From an uncultured Paracoccus sp. (GTDB lineage: Bacteria; Pseudomonadota; Alphaproteobacteria; Rhodobacterales; Rhodobacteraceae), in NCBI RefSeq assembly GCF_947487305.1, contig NZ_CANKWH010000001.1, positions 62,001 through 126,000 on the forward strand: a stretch of 64,000 nt of DNA. Direction: 5' to 3'. Positions within the stretch are counted from its first letter, which is position 1. Each line of letters begins with the position of its first letter. Below are positions 49,496 to 58,812 of the stretch, piece by piece. The notes under the pieces were generated by a model. That model did no database searches. It was not told the DNA's origin and saw nothing but the letters and a program-made list of their open reading frames with translations. The translations under genes were made by a program, and so were the position numbers.

Positions 49496-50080
49496 TCAAT
49501 CATGCATCCCCTTCCCGGCCAATATCTTCCCGGCCGCCTTCTCGATCCGCGCGACCACGGTCTTTGACTGCTTCGGCTGCGAGAAATGCAGCAGCCAGCC
49601 GCGCCGCCGCCCCGGGGTCAGTGCGTCAAAGGCCTCGCGCAGCGCCGGGTCCGCGTCCAGCGCCTCGTCGAGTTCCGGGGGATGGTCCAGGTCGTCCTTC
49701 TCGAAGGTGATCTTCAGCCCCTTCGCCTCGTTCTCCACCGCCTCGACCACCAGCGCCCGGATCGCCGGCGCGGCGGCCTTGATCTCGGCGAGATCGGTGA
49801 ATTTCAGCATCCGGGCCGAGCGGGAATTGTCACCCGGCGGCACTAGAAGCCCCTCGGGATCGGTGAGCAAAGCCCCCTTCAGGAACGAGACAAAAGCGCA
49901 ATCCTTCATCCCGCCGATGATCGCGATATTGCCGTCATGGGCGCGGTAGCAGGGCTGGCGCCAGCGCAGATCCTCCTCGACCGGCCCCTCCAGCATGATC
50001 GCCCTCAGCGCCTTCACCTCGGCCTTCCAGGGCGTGTCGCGGTCAAAGAAGCGGTCCAGCCGCGGGTTCGGGTCGGCCAT
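49496..50080 (-). CDS. YdeI/OmpD-associated family protein (DUF1801-like)
   Basis: The 194-residue protein has a DUF1801-like first part (LRAIMLEGPVEEDLRWRQPCYRAHDGNI) and a YdeI-type C-terminal domain with PPELDEALDADPALREAFDAL and GRRRGWLLHFSQPKQSKTVVARIEKA. The family has no firm function. The ATG at 50080 (MADPNPRLD) has GGAGG at 5 bases; an extension to 50173 is unlikely. Confidence 0.9.
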   Translation of the reverse strand: MADPNPRLDRFFDRDTPWKAEVKALRAIMLEGPVEEDLRWRQPCYRAHDGNIAIIGGMKDCAFVSFLKGALLTDPEGLLVPPGDNSRSARMLKFTDLAEIKAAAPAIRALVVEAVENEAKGLKITFEKDDLDHPPELDEALDADPALREAFDALTPGRRRGWLLHFSQPKQSKTVVARIEKAAGKILAGKGMHD

Positions 50081-50199
50081 GCGGTCCTCCGTCTCGGGTT
50101 CGGTCCAAACTTGCCCGACACGCGGCAAGCTGTCTACTGGCCCGGCCTTGCACCGGCCCGCCCGGCGGTCCACATCTAGGCCAACAGAAAGGACCCAAG

Positions 50200-52017
50200 A
50201 TGCTGCGCACCCCGCTTTTCGACGCCAAGGACCCGGTCACCGACACCCCCTTCGGCGATCTGCCCGAATGGGATCTGACCGACCTCTACCCGGCCCCCGA
50301 CGCGCCCGAACTGACCCGCGATGTCGAGGCGCTGCGCGATCAAGCCGCCAGCTTCGCTGCGGATTATCAGGGCAAGCTGGCCGATCTGACGCCCTCGCAG
50401 ATGCTCGAGGCGATCCGTCGCTACGAGGCCATCGATATCCTCGGCGGCCGGATCATGTCCTATGTCGGCCTGCGCTATTATCAGCAGACGACCGATCCCG
50501 CCCGCGCCAAGATGCTGGGCGATTACCAGTCGAAGATCACCGATTTCACCACGCCGCTGGTCTTCTTCAGCCTCGAATTCAACCGCATCCCCGATGCCAC
50601 CTATGAGGCGATGTTCACCGCTGCGGATGGCCCCGCGCGCTACAAGCCGGTCTTCGACCGGATGCGCGCCATGCGCCCGCACCAGCTGTCCGACGAGTTG
50701 GAGCAGTTCCTGCATGACAATTCCGTCGTCGGCGCCGCAGCGTGGAACCGGCTGTTCGACGAAACCACCGCCGGGCTGGAATTCGACGTGGACGGCGAAA
50801 AGCTGGGCATCGAGGCCACGCTGAACCTTCTGACCGATCACGACCGCGCGCGTCGCGAGGCCGGGGCCAGGGCGCTGGCGGTGGTCTTCCAGAAGAATAT
50901 CGGCCTCTTCGCCCGGGTCCACAACACGCTGGCCAAGGAAAAGGCCATCGAGGACAAGTGGCGCAAGATGCCCACGCCGCAATATGGCCGGCACCTGTCG
51001 AACCATGTCGAGCCGGAAGTGGTCGAGGCGCTGCGGAATGCCGTGACCGCCGCCTATCCGCGCCTGTCGCATCGCTATTACGCGCTGAAGGCCAAATGGC
51101 TGGGTCTCGACAAGATGCAGGTCTGGGACCGCAACGCCCCCCTGCCGACCGAAACGCCCCGCGTCATCGACTGGCCCGAGGCGCGGCAGACGGTGCTGGA
51201 TGCCTATGCCGGCTTCTCGCCCGATCTCGCCGATCTGGCCGAGCCGTTCTTCGACAAGGGCTGGATCGACGCGGGCGTGAAACCCGGCAAAGCGCCCGGC
51301 GCCTTTGCCCATCCGACCGTCGTGACGGTCCATCCCTATGTGCTGCTCAATTATCTCGGCAAGCCGCGCGACGTGATGACTTTGGCGCATGAGCTGGGCC
51401 ACGGCGTCCACCAGCGACTGGCGGCGGATCAGGGCGAGCTTCTGGCCTCGACGCCCCTGACGCTCGCGGAAACCGCCTCGGTCTTTGGCGAGATGCTGAC
51501 CTTCCGCGCGCTCTTGGCCAAGACCACCGACCCGGTGCAGAAAAAGGCGCTGCTGGCCGGCAAGGTCGAGGACATGATCAACACCGTGATCCGCCAGATC
51601 GCCTTCTATGATTTCGAGGTAAAACTGCACGCCGCCCGCGCCGAGGGCGAATTGACCCCGGATGACATCAACGCGCTGTGGATGTCGGTTCAGGCCGAAA
51701 GTCTCGGGCCCATCTTCGAGTTCATGCCGGGCTACGAGACCTTCTGGACCTATATCCCGCATTTCGTCCACTCGCCCTTCTATGTCTATGCCTATGCCTT
51801 CGGCGACGGCTTGGTGAACGCGCTCTACGCCGCCTACGAGGACGGGCTGCCCGACTTCCAGCAGAAATATTTCGAGCTGCTGAAGGCCGGCGGGTCCAAG
51901 CACCACAAGGAGCTTCTGGCCCCCTTCGGCCTCGACGCCTCGGACCCGGCCTTCTGGGACAAGGGCCTGTCGATGATCGAAGGGCTGATCGACGAGCTGG
52001 AGGCACTGGAGGCGTGA
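50200..52017 (+). CDS. pepF: M3 family oligoendopeptidase F
   Basis: The 605-residue cytoplasmic zinc peptidase cuts short peptides. The metal site is HELGH in TLAHELGHGVHQRL, with the third ligand in ETASVFGEM. Length and the ending LFGLDASDPAFWDKG-like segment match the clade-3 PepF family. AAAGGA lies before the ATG. The following acetyltransferase gene overlaps its stop (GTGA). Confidence 0.94.
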   Translation: MLRTPLFDAKDPVTDTPFGDLPEWDLTDLYPAPDAPELTRDVEALRDQAASFAADYQGKLADLTPSQMLEAIRRYEAIDILGGRIMSYVGLRYYQQTTDPARAKMLGDYQSKITDFTTPLVFFSLEFNRIPDATYEAMFTAADGPARYKPVFDRMRAMRPHQLSDELEQFLHDNSVVGAAAWNRLFDETTAGLEFDVDGEKLGIEATLNLLTDHDRARREAGARALAVVFQKNIGLFARVHNTLAKEKAIEDKWRKMPTPQYGRHLSNHVEPEVVEALRNAVTAAYPRLSHRYYALKAKWLGLDKMQVWDRNAPLPTETPRVIDWPEARQTVLDAYAGFSPDLADLAEPFFDKGWIDAGVKPGKAPGAFAHPTVVTVHPYVLLNYLGKPRDVMTLAHELGHGVHQRLAADQGELLASTPLTLAETASVFGEMLTFRALLAKTTDPVQKKALLAGKVEDMINTVIRQIAFYDFEVKLHAARAEGELTPDDINALWMSVQAESLGPIFEFMPGYETFWTYIPHFVHSPFYVYAYAFGDGLVNALYAAYEDGLPDFQQKYFELLKAGGSKHHKELLAPFGLDASDPAFWDKGLSMIEGLIDELEALEA

Positions 52018-52484
52018 TCCGGCTTGCCCCCCTGTCCAAGGACGACCCCGCCCGGGTCGCCCATATCCGCGTTCTGCCCGAGCAGGAGCCGTTCTGCGGC
52101 ACCATCGCCGGGCATTTCGCGGATGTCGACCCGGCGGTGGATTTCCACCAGATCAGCCGCGACGGGCGCGTGGTCGGCTTCTTCAAGATCGATCACGCCT
52201 ATCCCAACCGCTACGAATTTGCCCATCCGGGCGAGATCGGGCTGAGGGGCGTGATGATCGACCGGGGCGAACAGGGGCGAGGCACCGGCACGGCGGCGAT
52301 GGCGATGCTGAGGGATTATCTGCCCGGCATCTATCCCGCGCCGCCGGCGCTGGTGCTGACGGTGAACGCGATCAACCCCGCGGCCATCGCCGCCTATACG
52401 CGGGCCGGTTTCACCGATACCGGCGAGCGGTATCTGGGCGGCAAGATCGGGCCGCAACATGTCATGCGCATGGCCCTGCGCTGA
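52014..52484 (+). CDS. GNAT N-acetyltransferase
   Basis: The 156-residue protein starts with GTG overlapping the pepF stop (IRLAPLSKDDP) and has the acetyl-CoA motif IDRGEQGRGTGTAAMAML, then VNAINPAAIAAYTRAGFTDT. The substrate is unknown. Translational coupling to pepF is the reason for choosing this start; the frame is open far upstream inside pepF without homology. Confidence 0.88.
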   Translation: MIRLAPLSKDDPARVAHIRVLPEQEPFCGTIAGHFADVDPAVDFHQISRDGRVVGFFKIDHAYPNRYEFAHPGEIGLRGVMIDRGEQGRGTGTAAMAMLRDYLPGIYPAPPALVLTVNAINPAAIAAYTRAGFTDTGERYLGGKIGPQHVMRMALR

Positions 52485-52529
52485 GGCGCGGGACCGGCGC
52501 GCAATCTCAACCGGGGGCGAGGGACAGTC

Positions 52530-53702
52530 ATGCTGCGGAAACTGCTGATCGGGGTGCTGGGGCTGCTGGCCCTTGCCGTCATCGCGGTGCTGGTCTGGGG
52601 CCCGGCCTATGTCGAGCGGCAGTTGAACCCGCTGACCACCCCGCCCGAGGGCTGGCCGGTCTCGGCCGAGGCACAGGCGCTGCATGACCGGCTGGTGATC
52701 GGCGACTGGCACGCCGACCCGCTGCTCTGGGACCGCGACCTGCTGGACCGGGGCGTGCGCGGCCATACCGACATCCCGCGACTGGCCGAGGGCAATGTGG
52801 CGGTGCAGGTCTTCACCACCGTCACCAAAAGCCCGCGCGGCCAGAATTACAGCGAAAACAGCGCCGAGGCGCCCGACAACATCACACCTCTCTTCATCGG
52901 CCAGTTGCGCCCCTTCCGGGCCTGGTTCAGCCTGAAGGAACGGGCGCTGGTGCAGGCCGAGGCCTTGCGCGACATGGCCGAGGCCGCGCCCGACCGGCTG
53001 TCGCTGATCCTGACCCGCGCCGACCTGCAAGCCGTGCTCGACCGCCGGGCGCAGGGCGAGCCGGTTCTGGGCGCGATCCTTGGCAGCGAGGGCGGCCATC
53101 CGCTGGAGGGCGAGATCGCCAACCTGGATGTGCTCTATGACGCCGGTTTCCGGCTGATGGGGCTGACGCATTTCTTCGACAACGAGCTTGGCGGCAGCCT
53201 GCATGGTCAGGGCGACAAGGGGCTGACCGAGTTCGGGCGGCAGGTGGTTCTGGCGATGATGGCGAAGGGCATGGTGATTGACCTTGCCCATGCCAGCCCG
53301 CAGGTGGTCCGCGATGTGCTGGCGATGCAAGGCACGCGGCCGATCATCTCGCATACCGGCATCCACGGCCAATGCCAGACGCCGCGCAATTTCACCGATG
53401 ACCTGATGCAGGCGGTGGCGCAGAAGGGTGGCGTCATCGGCATCGGCTTCTGGGCCGACGTGGTCTGCGGCAGGACGCCCGCTGACATCGCCTCGGGCAT
53501 CACCGCCGCCATCGCGCTGCTGGGCGAGGATCATGTGTCGCTCGGCTCGGATTACGACGGCTCGGTCGATGCCCCCTTCGACGTGGCGCATCTCTCGGCG
53601 CTGACGCAGGCACTGATCGATGCCGGCCTGACCGAGGATCAGATCGCCAAGGTCATGGGCGGCAACATGATGCGCTATCTGGCGGAAACCCTGCCGGAAT
53701 AG
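52530..53702 (+). CDS. membrane dipeptidase (peptidase M19)
   Basis: The 390-residue protein has an N-terminal membrane anchor (LLIGVLGLLALAVIAVLVWG) and a renal-dipeptidase fold. Zinc-binding and catalytic pieces are visible: DWHADPLLWD, LGSEGGHPLEG, DLAHASP, ISHTGIHGQC and LGSDYDGSVD. It would hydrolyse dipeptides, possibly with D-amino acids, at the cytoplasmic membrane's outer face. The gene begins 45 bases after the acetyltransferase gene. Confidence 0.92.
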   Translation: MLRKLLIGVLGLLALAVIAVLVWGPAYVERQLNPLTTPPEGWPVSAEAQALHDRLVIGDWHADPLLWDRDLLDRGVRGHTDIPRLAEGNVAVQVFTTVTKSPRGQNYSENSAEAPDNITPLFIGQLRPFRAWFSLKERALVQAEALRDMAEAAPDRLSLILTRADLQAVLDRRAQGEPVLGAILGSEGGHPLEGEIANLDVLYDAGFRLMGLTHFFDNELGGSLHGQGDKGLTEFGRQVVLAMMAKGMVIDLAHASPQVVRDVLAMQGTRPIISHTGIHGQCQTPRNFTDDLMQAVAQKGGVIGIGFWADVVCGRTPADIASGITAAIALLGEDHVSLGSDYDGSVDAPFDVAHLSALTQALIDAGLTEDQIAKVMGGNMMRYLAETLPE

Positions 53703-53708
53703 GACCGA

Positions 53709-54155
53709 TCAGACGACGATCCGCTCCAGCGGGTCATAGATCGCGCGGGCCTCGCCCCAGACCGCAGCGCCAAGCGCATCCGGCTTGTGCCGCAGCCCGG
53801 CAAGCTCGGCGCGGCTGACCCAGCGAAAGCGGTTCACCACCCCCTCGGGATCCTCCAGCCGCACGGCATCGCCGCCGACCAGTTCGGCGCGGAAGAACAG
53901 TTCGACCTGATGAAAGCCGCTGGCGGGGTCGTGGAATTCGTTCACCAGAAAGGGCGCGCCGACGGAGATGGCGAGGCCGGTTTCCTCACCCACCTCGCGG
54001 ATCAGGTTCTGGGGCAGCGACTGGCCCGGCTCGACACCGCCGCCCGGCAGCGCCCAGAGATCGCTGTGCTGGCCCGGATAGGCATTGACCAAGAGCAGCC
54101 GGTCGCGATGCAGGATCGCCGCGCGCACGGCCAGTCGCGGGCGGGCGAGCTTCAC
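53709..54155 (-). CDS. NUDIX hydrolase
   Basis: The 148-residue protein has a standard Nudix box: GGGVEPGQSLPQNLIREVGEETGL. The N-terminus RLAVRAAILHRDRLLLVNAYPG matches broad-range nucleotide hydrolases. The start overlaps the purK stop by 4 bases, so it is the last gene of a purE-purK-nudix operon. The substrate is unknown. Confidence 0.92.
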   Translation of the reverse strand: MKLARPRLAVRAAILHRDRLLLVNAYPGQHSDLWALPGGGVEPGQSLPQNLIREVGEETGLAISVGAPFLVNEFHDPASGFHQVELFFRAELVGGDAVRLEDPEGVVNRFRWVSRAELAGLRHKPDALGAAVWGEARAIYDPLERIVV

Positions 54156-55189
54156 CGGGTGATCCGGTTTACATGACCCATCTTGCGGCCCTCGCGCGCC
54201 TCGCCCTTGCCGTAAAGATGCACCTGCACATCGGGCGCGCGCAGAAGCTCGGGCACCTGCGCCATGTCCGCGCCGATCAGGTTCTCCATCACCACATCGG
54301 CATAGCGCTTGCCGTCGCCAAGCGGCAGCCCGGCCACGGCGCGGATATGCTGTTCGAACTGGTCGACGGTGCAGCCGGCCTGCGTCCAGTGGCCGGAATT
54401 ATGGACGCGGGGCGCGATCTCGTTCACGATCAGCCCGCCGGGCGTCACGAAGAGCTCGACCCCCATCACGCCGACATAATCCAGCGCCGCAGCAATCCGG
54501 GCGGCGATCAGCACCGCATCGGTCGTCACTCGCGCGGGCAGACCGCAGGGCACCGTGGTCGTGCGCAGGATGCCGCCCTGATGGACGTTCAGCCCGGGAT
54601 CGAAGGCCGCGACCTGACCATCGGCGCCCCGCGCAACGATGACGCTGATCTCGGCGGTGAAATCGACGAAGCCTTCCAGCACCGAAGGCGCGCCGGTCCA
54701 GTCGGCTGTGGCTGGATCGGTGATCCGCACCTGACCCTTGCCGTCATAGCCCATGCGCCGGGTCTTCAGGATCGAGGGCGTGCCGATCTGCTGGATCGCC
54801 GCGGCCAGCGCCGCCTGGTCGGGCACATCGGCAAAGGGCGCCGTCGCCAGCCCGATCTCGTTCAGGAAGGTCTTTTCCGTCAGCCGGTCCTGCGACACCG
54901 CCAGCGCCCGGCGGTTGGGACGGATCGGCGCGAACCGCTCGATCAGGTCCAGCGCCTCGGTCGGCACGTTCTCGAATTCATAGGTGACGACATCGACCGA
55001 GGCCGCGAAGCTGCGCAAAGCCGTCTCGTCCTCATAGGTCGCGGTGGTCAGGTCATGGGCCACATCCGCCGCCGGTGCCGCCCCCGGCTCGTAGATATGG
55101 CAGCGCAGGCCAAGCCGGCTGGCCGCGACCGAGAGCATCCGGCCCAGCTGTCCGCCGCCAAGGATGCCGATGGTGGTCACGTCACTCAT
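54152..55189 (-). CDS. purK: 5-(carboxyamino)imidazole ribonucleotide synthase
   Basis: The 345-residue ATP-grasp enzyme carboxylates AIR in purine synthesis. Visible motifs are [38 protein letters not shown] and [21 protein letters not shown] precedes the ATG at 55189, which lies inside the purE 3' end (8-base overlap). Confidence 0.96.
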   Translation of the reverse strand: MSDVTTIGILGGGQLGRMLSVAASRLGLRCHIYEPGAAPAADVAHDLTTATYEDETALRSFAASVDVVTYEFENVPTEALDLIERFAPIRPNRRALAVSQDRLTEKTFLNEIGLATAPFADVPDQAALAAAIQQIGTPSILKTRRMGYDGKGQVRITDPATADWTGAPSVLEGFVDFTAEISVIVARGADGQVAAFDPGLNVHQGGILRTTTVPCGLPARVTTDAVLIAARIAAALDYVGVMGVELFVTPGGLIVNEIAPRVHNSGHWTQAGCTVDQFEQHIRAVAGLPLGDGKRYADVVMENLIGADMAQVPELLRAPDVQVHLYGKGEAREGRKMGHVNRITR

Positions 55190-55673
55190 CGCGGGGCTCC
55201 TCGGGGATCGAGGCAGACAGCGCCGCGCGCCAGTCATCCAGCCGCTGTGCCAGCGCCGGATCGGAGACGGCGAGGATGCCCGCCGCCATCAGCCCGGCAT
55301 TGGCCGCGCCCGCCGCGCCGATGGCCATGGTGGCAACCGGATAGCCCTTGGGCATCTGGAGGATGGAATAGAGCGAATCGACCCCGGACAGCGCCTTGGT
55401 CTGCACCGGCACGCCAATGACCGGCACCCGCGTCTTCGAGGCCATCATGCCGGGCAGATGCGCAGCACCCCCTGCCCCCGCAATGATAACCTTGAGGCCC
55501 CGCGACACCGCCGTCTTGCCGTAGTCCCACAACCGGTCCGGGGTGCGATGGGCGCTGACGATCTTCGTCTCGTAAGCCACGCCCAACTCGTCGAGGATCG
55601 CGGCGGCCTCGCGCATGGTCGGCCAGTCGGACTGGCTGCCCATGATGATTCCAACGGGTTTTCCCAACGCCAT
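55182..55673 (-). CDS. purE: N5-carboxyaminoimidazole ribonucleotide mutase
   Basis: The 163-residue enzyme converts the PurK product to CAIR. The signature is [14 protein letters not shown], then [13 protein letters not shown] and [13 protein letters not shown]. The start is uncertain: ATG at 55673 has AAGGGGG touching it, while ATG at 55688 has AAGG at 7 bases and would add five residues. Either fits the family. Confidence 0.95.
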   Translation of the reverse strand: MALGKPVGIIMGSQSDWPTMREAAAILDELGVAYETKIVSAHRTPDRLWDYGKTAVSRGLKVIIAGAGGAAHLPGMMASKTRVPVIGVPVQTKALSGVDSLYSILQMPKGYPVATMAIGAAGAANAGLMAAGILAVSDPALAQRLDDWRAALSASIPEEPRDE

Positions 55674-55723
55674 CCCCCTTTTTCTCATCGGCACGCCTTA
55701 GCGCGCGGCGGCGCGGGGCGCAA

Positions 55724-55942
55724 TCAGGCGATGATATCCGGGGTCAGCTCGTCGGCCAGGCGGGCGATGCGATCCTTCAGCCCCAGCTTCTGCTTCTTCA
55801 GCCGTTGCAGGGTCAGGGACGAGGACAGGTTCTGGGCGGACAGCGCGGCAATCGCCTCGTCCAGGTCGCGGTGCTCGCGCTTGAGCACTTCGAGACGGGC
55901 GCGCACGATCTCTTCATGCGACATTTCGTGATGGGTATTCAT
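55724..55942 (-). CDS. YdcH family protein (DUF465)
   Basis: The 72-residue coiled-coil protein (EEIVRARLEVLKREHRDLDE, then LQRLKKQKLGLKDRIARL) matches the YdcH/DUF465 family, found in most alphaproteobacteria and of unknown function. It lies 50 bases upstream of purE on the same strand. Confidence 0.92.
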   Translation of the reverse strand: MNTHHEMSHEEIVRARLEVLKREHRDLDEAIAALSAQNLSSSLTLQRLKKQKLGLKDRIARLADELTPDIIA

Positions 55943-56115
55943 GGGCTGACTTCTTGCTGGCTGCCGCGAACGGGAACCCTGTTATAGCGCGCCGCCCCGC
56001 CGCTGTTAACAGAATCTTGCGGCACTTGCGCGCAAGCCGGGCGGGGCACATATTCTGGTTACGGGCCGCTGCGATGCGGGGTCCGTGACCTGCAGTCGCT
56101 TCGAAAGGGCTGACC

Positions 56116-56526
56116 ATGACCAAGATCTCCCTGGGGGCGCACCCCTACCTGCTGGGCTTCGATCAGCTCGAGCGGCTGGCCGAACGCGCGGCCAAGGGTG
56201 CCGAGGGCTATCCCCCCTATAATATTGAACATTTCGCCCCCGATGGATTCCGCATCACGCTGGCGGTGGCCGGCTTTGCCGAGGACGATATCAGCATCAC
56301 CATGGAGGACCGTCAATTGGTCATCCGTGGCCGTCAGGCCGAGGACGAGGGCGAGCGGGTTTTCCTGCATCGCGGCATCGCCGCCCGCGCCTTCCAGCGC
56401 AGCTTCGTCCTGGCGGATGGCGTGGATGTGACCGAGGCCCGACTTGAAAACGGGCTCTTGAATATCGATCTGACAAGGGTGCAGCCACAACAAGTGGTGC
56501 AGACCATTCCGATCAGCCGCAAGTAA
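56116..56526 (+). CDS. Hsp20/alpha-crystallin small heat-shock protein
   Basis: The 136-residue protein is IbpA-like: YPPYNIEHFAPDGFRITLAV, then MEDRQLVIRGRQAED, GIAARAFQRSFVLADGVDV and ARLENGLLNIDL. It holds unfolding proteins. The gap upstream shows no clear heat-shock element or CIRCE. The DUF1150 gene follows 14 bases later, the usual alphaproteobacterial pair. Confidence 0.94.
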   Translation: MTKISLGAHPYLLGFDQLERLAERAAKGAEGYPPYNIEHFAPDGFRITLAVAGFAEDDISITMEDRQLVIRGRQAEDEGERVFLHRGIAARAFQRSFVLADGVDVTEARLENGLLNIDLTRVQPQQVVQTIPISRK

Positions 56527-56540
56527 AGGGGATCAGAGAG

Positions 56541-56765
56541 ATGAATACGAAATACGATTTTGGCGACGGCGAACAGAACACCGTCTATATCCGCCGCGTG
56601 GCGATCGACAGCCTGCCCGACGAGGTGCGCGAACAGGCGCCCGATCTCGACAGTCTCTATGCCGTCCACGGCATCGATGGCGAGCGTCTGGCTTTGGTCA
56701 AGGACCGCAAGCTGGCTTTCTTCCTGGCCCGGCAAAACGATTTGTCGCCCGTCAGCGTTCACTGA
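56541..56765 (+). CDS. DUF1150 family protein
   Basis: The 74-residue protein (YIRRVAIDSLPDEVREQAPD, then LYAVHGIDGERLALVKDRKL) is DUF1150, conserved beside hsp20 in alphaproteobacteria, where it may assist the small heat-shock protein. GGGGATCAGAGAG precedes the ATG. Confidence 0.92.
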   Translation: MNTKYDFGDGEQNTVYIRRVAIDSLPDEVREQAPDLDSLYAVHGIDGERLALVKDRKLAFFLARQNDLSPVSVH

Positions 56766-56887
56766 ATTCTTTCCGACAGGGGTCGCCGATGGGCGGCCCC
56801 TGCTGCCATCTGCCATGTGACCCGACGCCACGGTATCCCGCAGGGCGTTACTTGACCCCGAAGTTCCCGATCGCCTAACACGGGCTC

Positions 56888-57301
56888 GTGACAAACGGGG
56901 CGGTTCTGCACGGCTTTCGCCAAATGGTTGTGGGGGCCTTGCTGGCCCCCTTCCTGCTGTTGACGCTTGTCTCGGATGCGGTGATGCCGGCGCGCGGGGC
57001 CGATGGCCGGCTGATGCTGGTCCTCTGCATACCCATCGCGGTGCAGCAGGTCGCGACAGACCCGCATCACCACGGCGGCCATGCCGGGCATGCGCAGGAC
57101 GATCCCGAAGAACAGCCCGTTGCGACCGACCGTTGCCAATGGGCCGGCCTTCATCCGGTCCTTGCCCTGTTCGACCCGCCGGACCTGCCGCTGCCCGAAC
57201 GCCGGGCGTTGTCGCCCGCCCGGCCCTCGCCGCCCGTCATCCTCATCGCCGCCCGTGCGACCGGCTTGCCGCCCGCGACCGGACCACCCCTCGCCGTCTG
57301 A
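56888..57301 (+). CDS. DUF2946-like exported His-rich protein
   Basis: The 137-residue product has a hydrophobic N-terminus (MVVGALLAPFLLLTLVSDAV), a His-rich stretch DPHHHGGHAGH near residue 58, and two Cys (MLVLCIP and DRCQWAG), fitting DUF2946-type proteins found with copper and iron uptake genes. The C-terminal third is Pro/Ala-rich. It starts with GTG at 56888 or ATG at 56924. The PepSY gene follows 44 bases later. Confidence 0.6.
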   Translation: MTNGAVLHGFRQMVVGALLAPFLLLTLVSDAVMPARGADGRLMLVLCIPIAVQQVATDPHHHGGHAGHAQDDPEEQPVATDRCQWAGLHPVLALFDPPDLPLPERRALSPARPSPPVILIAARATGLPPATGPPLAV

Positions 57302-57345
57302 GTTTCCGACCTTTTCAGAAACCCAAGGACGACGAGACAAACCGA

Positions 57346-58806
57346 ATGACCGACATTCCCCGGCGGACGACCGTCCCCAAGGCCGAACCGGCCGCAAGCA
57401 ACACCTATTTCATCGCCTGGCGCTGGCATTTCTATGCCGGGCTCTATGTCATCCCCTTCATGACCATGCTGGCCCTGACCGGGCTGATGATGCTGTGGAT
57501 CTCGTGGAGCACCGGCATCGGCGGTGAGCGTCTGGCGCTCACGCCCTCGGGCGACCTCCTGCCCGCCAGCACCCTGCAGGCCACCGCCGAGGCCGCCGTT
57601 CCGGGTGCAACCGCCTTCCACTATCTCGAACCTTTGGCCGACGACCGTGCCGCCATCGTCGCGGTTGCCGTCGACGGCGTGAAAACCGGCGTCGCGCTCG
57701 ACCCCTATAGCGGCGAGGTTTTGCGCAGCTTTGACTGGCAGGCCGGCTGGTATGACTGGCTCAGCGTCATCCATGGCACGCTGATGCTGGGCGTGACCGG
57801 CGACCGGATGATCGAGATCGCCGCCAGCCTCGGCCTGATCATGATCGCCACCGGGATCTACCTGCACTGGCCGCGTGGTCAGTCGGGCTGGCGCGGCGCG
57901 CTGCTGCCGCGTCTCTCGGCGCGCGGGCGCAGCTGGTGGAAATCGCTGCATGGCGTGCTGGGCTTCTGGGTCTCGGCGCTCTTGGTGGTGTTCCTGATCT
58001 CGGGCCTCAGCTGGAGCGGCATCTGGGGCGAGAAATTCGTTCAGGCCTGGAACACCTTCCCGGTCGAGAAATACGCCCCGCCGCCGTCGGAAGCCGTGGC
58101 AGCCACGGACAACGCGGCCCCGGAGATGATGCATGACATGCCCATGTCGGACGATGTTCATGCCAAGATGAACCACGGCGCCGAGAAGGAGGTGCCCTGG
58201 ACGCTGGAACAGGCACCGATGCCGGCCTCGGGCTCGCTGGCCGGCACAGCCGCCATCGCCGGCGCGCCGGATCTGGACAGCGTGGTGGCTTTCGCACGTG
58301 GTCTCGGCTTTGACGGCCGCTTCCAGATCGCCCTGCCGGATGGCCCCGAGGGAGTCTGGACCGTCAGCCATGACAGCGCCTCGAATGACGGCCCCGGCGC
58401 CGGCACCGACCGCACCCTGCATCTCGATCGCTATACCGGCAATGTCCTCGCCGATATCCGCTATGCCGACTATTCGCCCTATGCCAAGGCGATGGCCTGG
58501 GGCGTGGCCTTCCACGAGGGCGATCTGGGCGTATGGAACCTGGTGCTGAACACGCTCTTCTGCCTGTCGGTGGTGTTCCTGACCGTCTCGGGCCTGGTCA
58601 TGTGGTGGAAGCGGCGCCCGGATCGCGCCGGCCGCCTGGCCGCCCCGCCCCGCTCGCCCGACCACTCGCTGTGGAAAGGCGCGGCGGTGCTGGTGGTGAT
58701 CCTGTCGGCGCTGTTCCCGCTGGCCGGGGCCGCCATCGTCGCCGCATGGCTGCTGGATCTCACGCTTCTGCGGCTGATGCCGGGGCTGAAGCGCGCGGTC
58801 AGCTGA
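57346..58806 (+). CDS. PepSY-associated transmembrane protein (PiuB-like)
   Basis: The 486-residue protein has membrane helices near residues 30-55, 145-175, 200-225, 400-425 and 445-480 with PepSY domains between, the layout of PiuB-type 'iron-regulated membrane proteins' that may reduce or move metal at the inner membrane. WRWHFYAGLYVIPFMTMLAL and SLHGVLGFWVSALLVVFLIS are typical. The outer loop has a Met/His cluster (MMHDMPMSDDVHAKMNHG, about 261-278), which suggests copper. The ATG at 57346 is used because the upstream part of the frame overlaps the previous gene. Confidence 0.85.
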   Translation: MTDIPRRTTVPKAEPAASNTYFIAWRWHFYAGLYVIPFMTMLALTGLMMLWISWSTGIGGERLALTPSGDLLPASTLQATAEAAVPGATAFHYLEPLADDRAAIVAVAVDGVKTGVALDPYSGEVLRSFDWQAGWYDWLSVIHGTLMLGVTGDRMIEIAASLGLIMIATGIYLHWPRGQSGWRGALLPRLSARGRSWWKSLHGVLGFWVSALLVVFLISGLSWSGIWGEKFVQAWNTFPVEKYAPPPSEAVAATDNAAPEMMHDMPMSDDVHAKMNHGAEKEVPWTLEQAPMPASGSLAGTAAIAGAPDLDSVVAFARGLGFDGRFQIALPDGPEGVWTVSHDSASNDGPGAGTDRTLHLDRYTGNVLADIRYADYSPYAKAMAWGVAFHEGDLGVWNLVLNTLFCLSVVFLTVSGLVMWWKRRPDRAGRLAAPPRSPDHSLWKGAAVLVVILSALFPLAGAAIVAAWLLDLTLLRLMPGLKRAVS

Positions 58807-58812
58807 CCGGCC

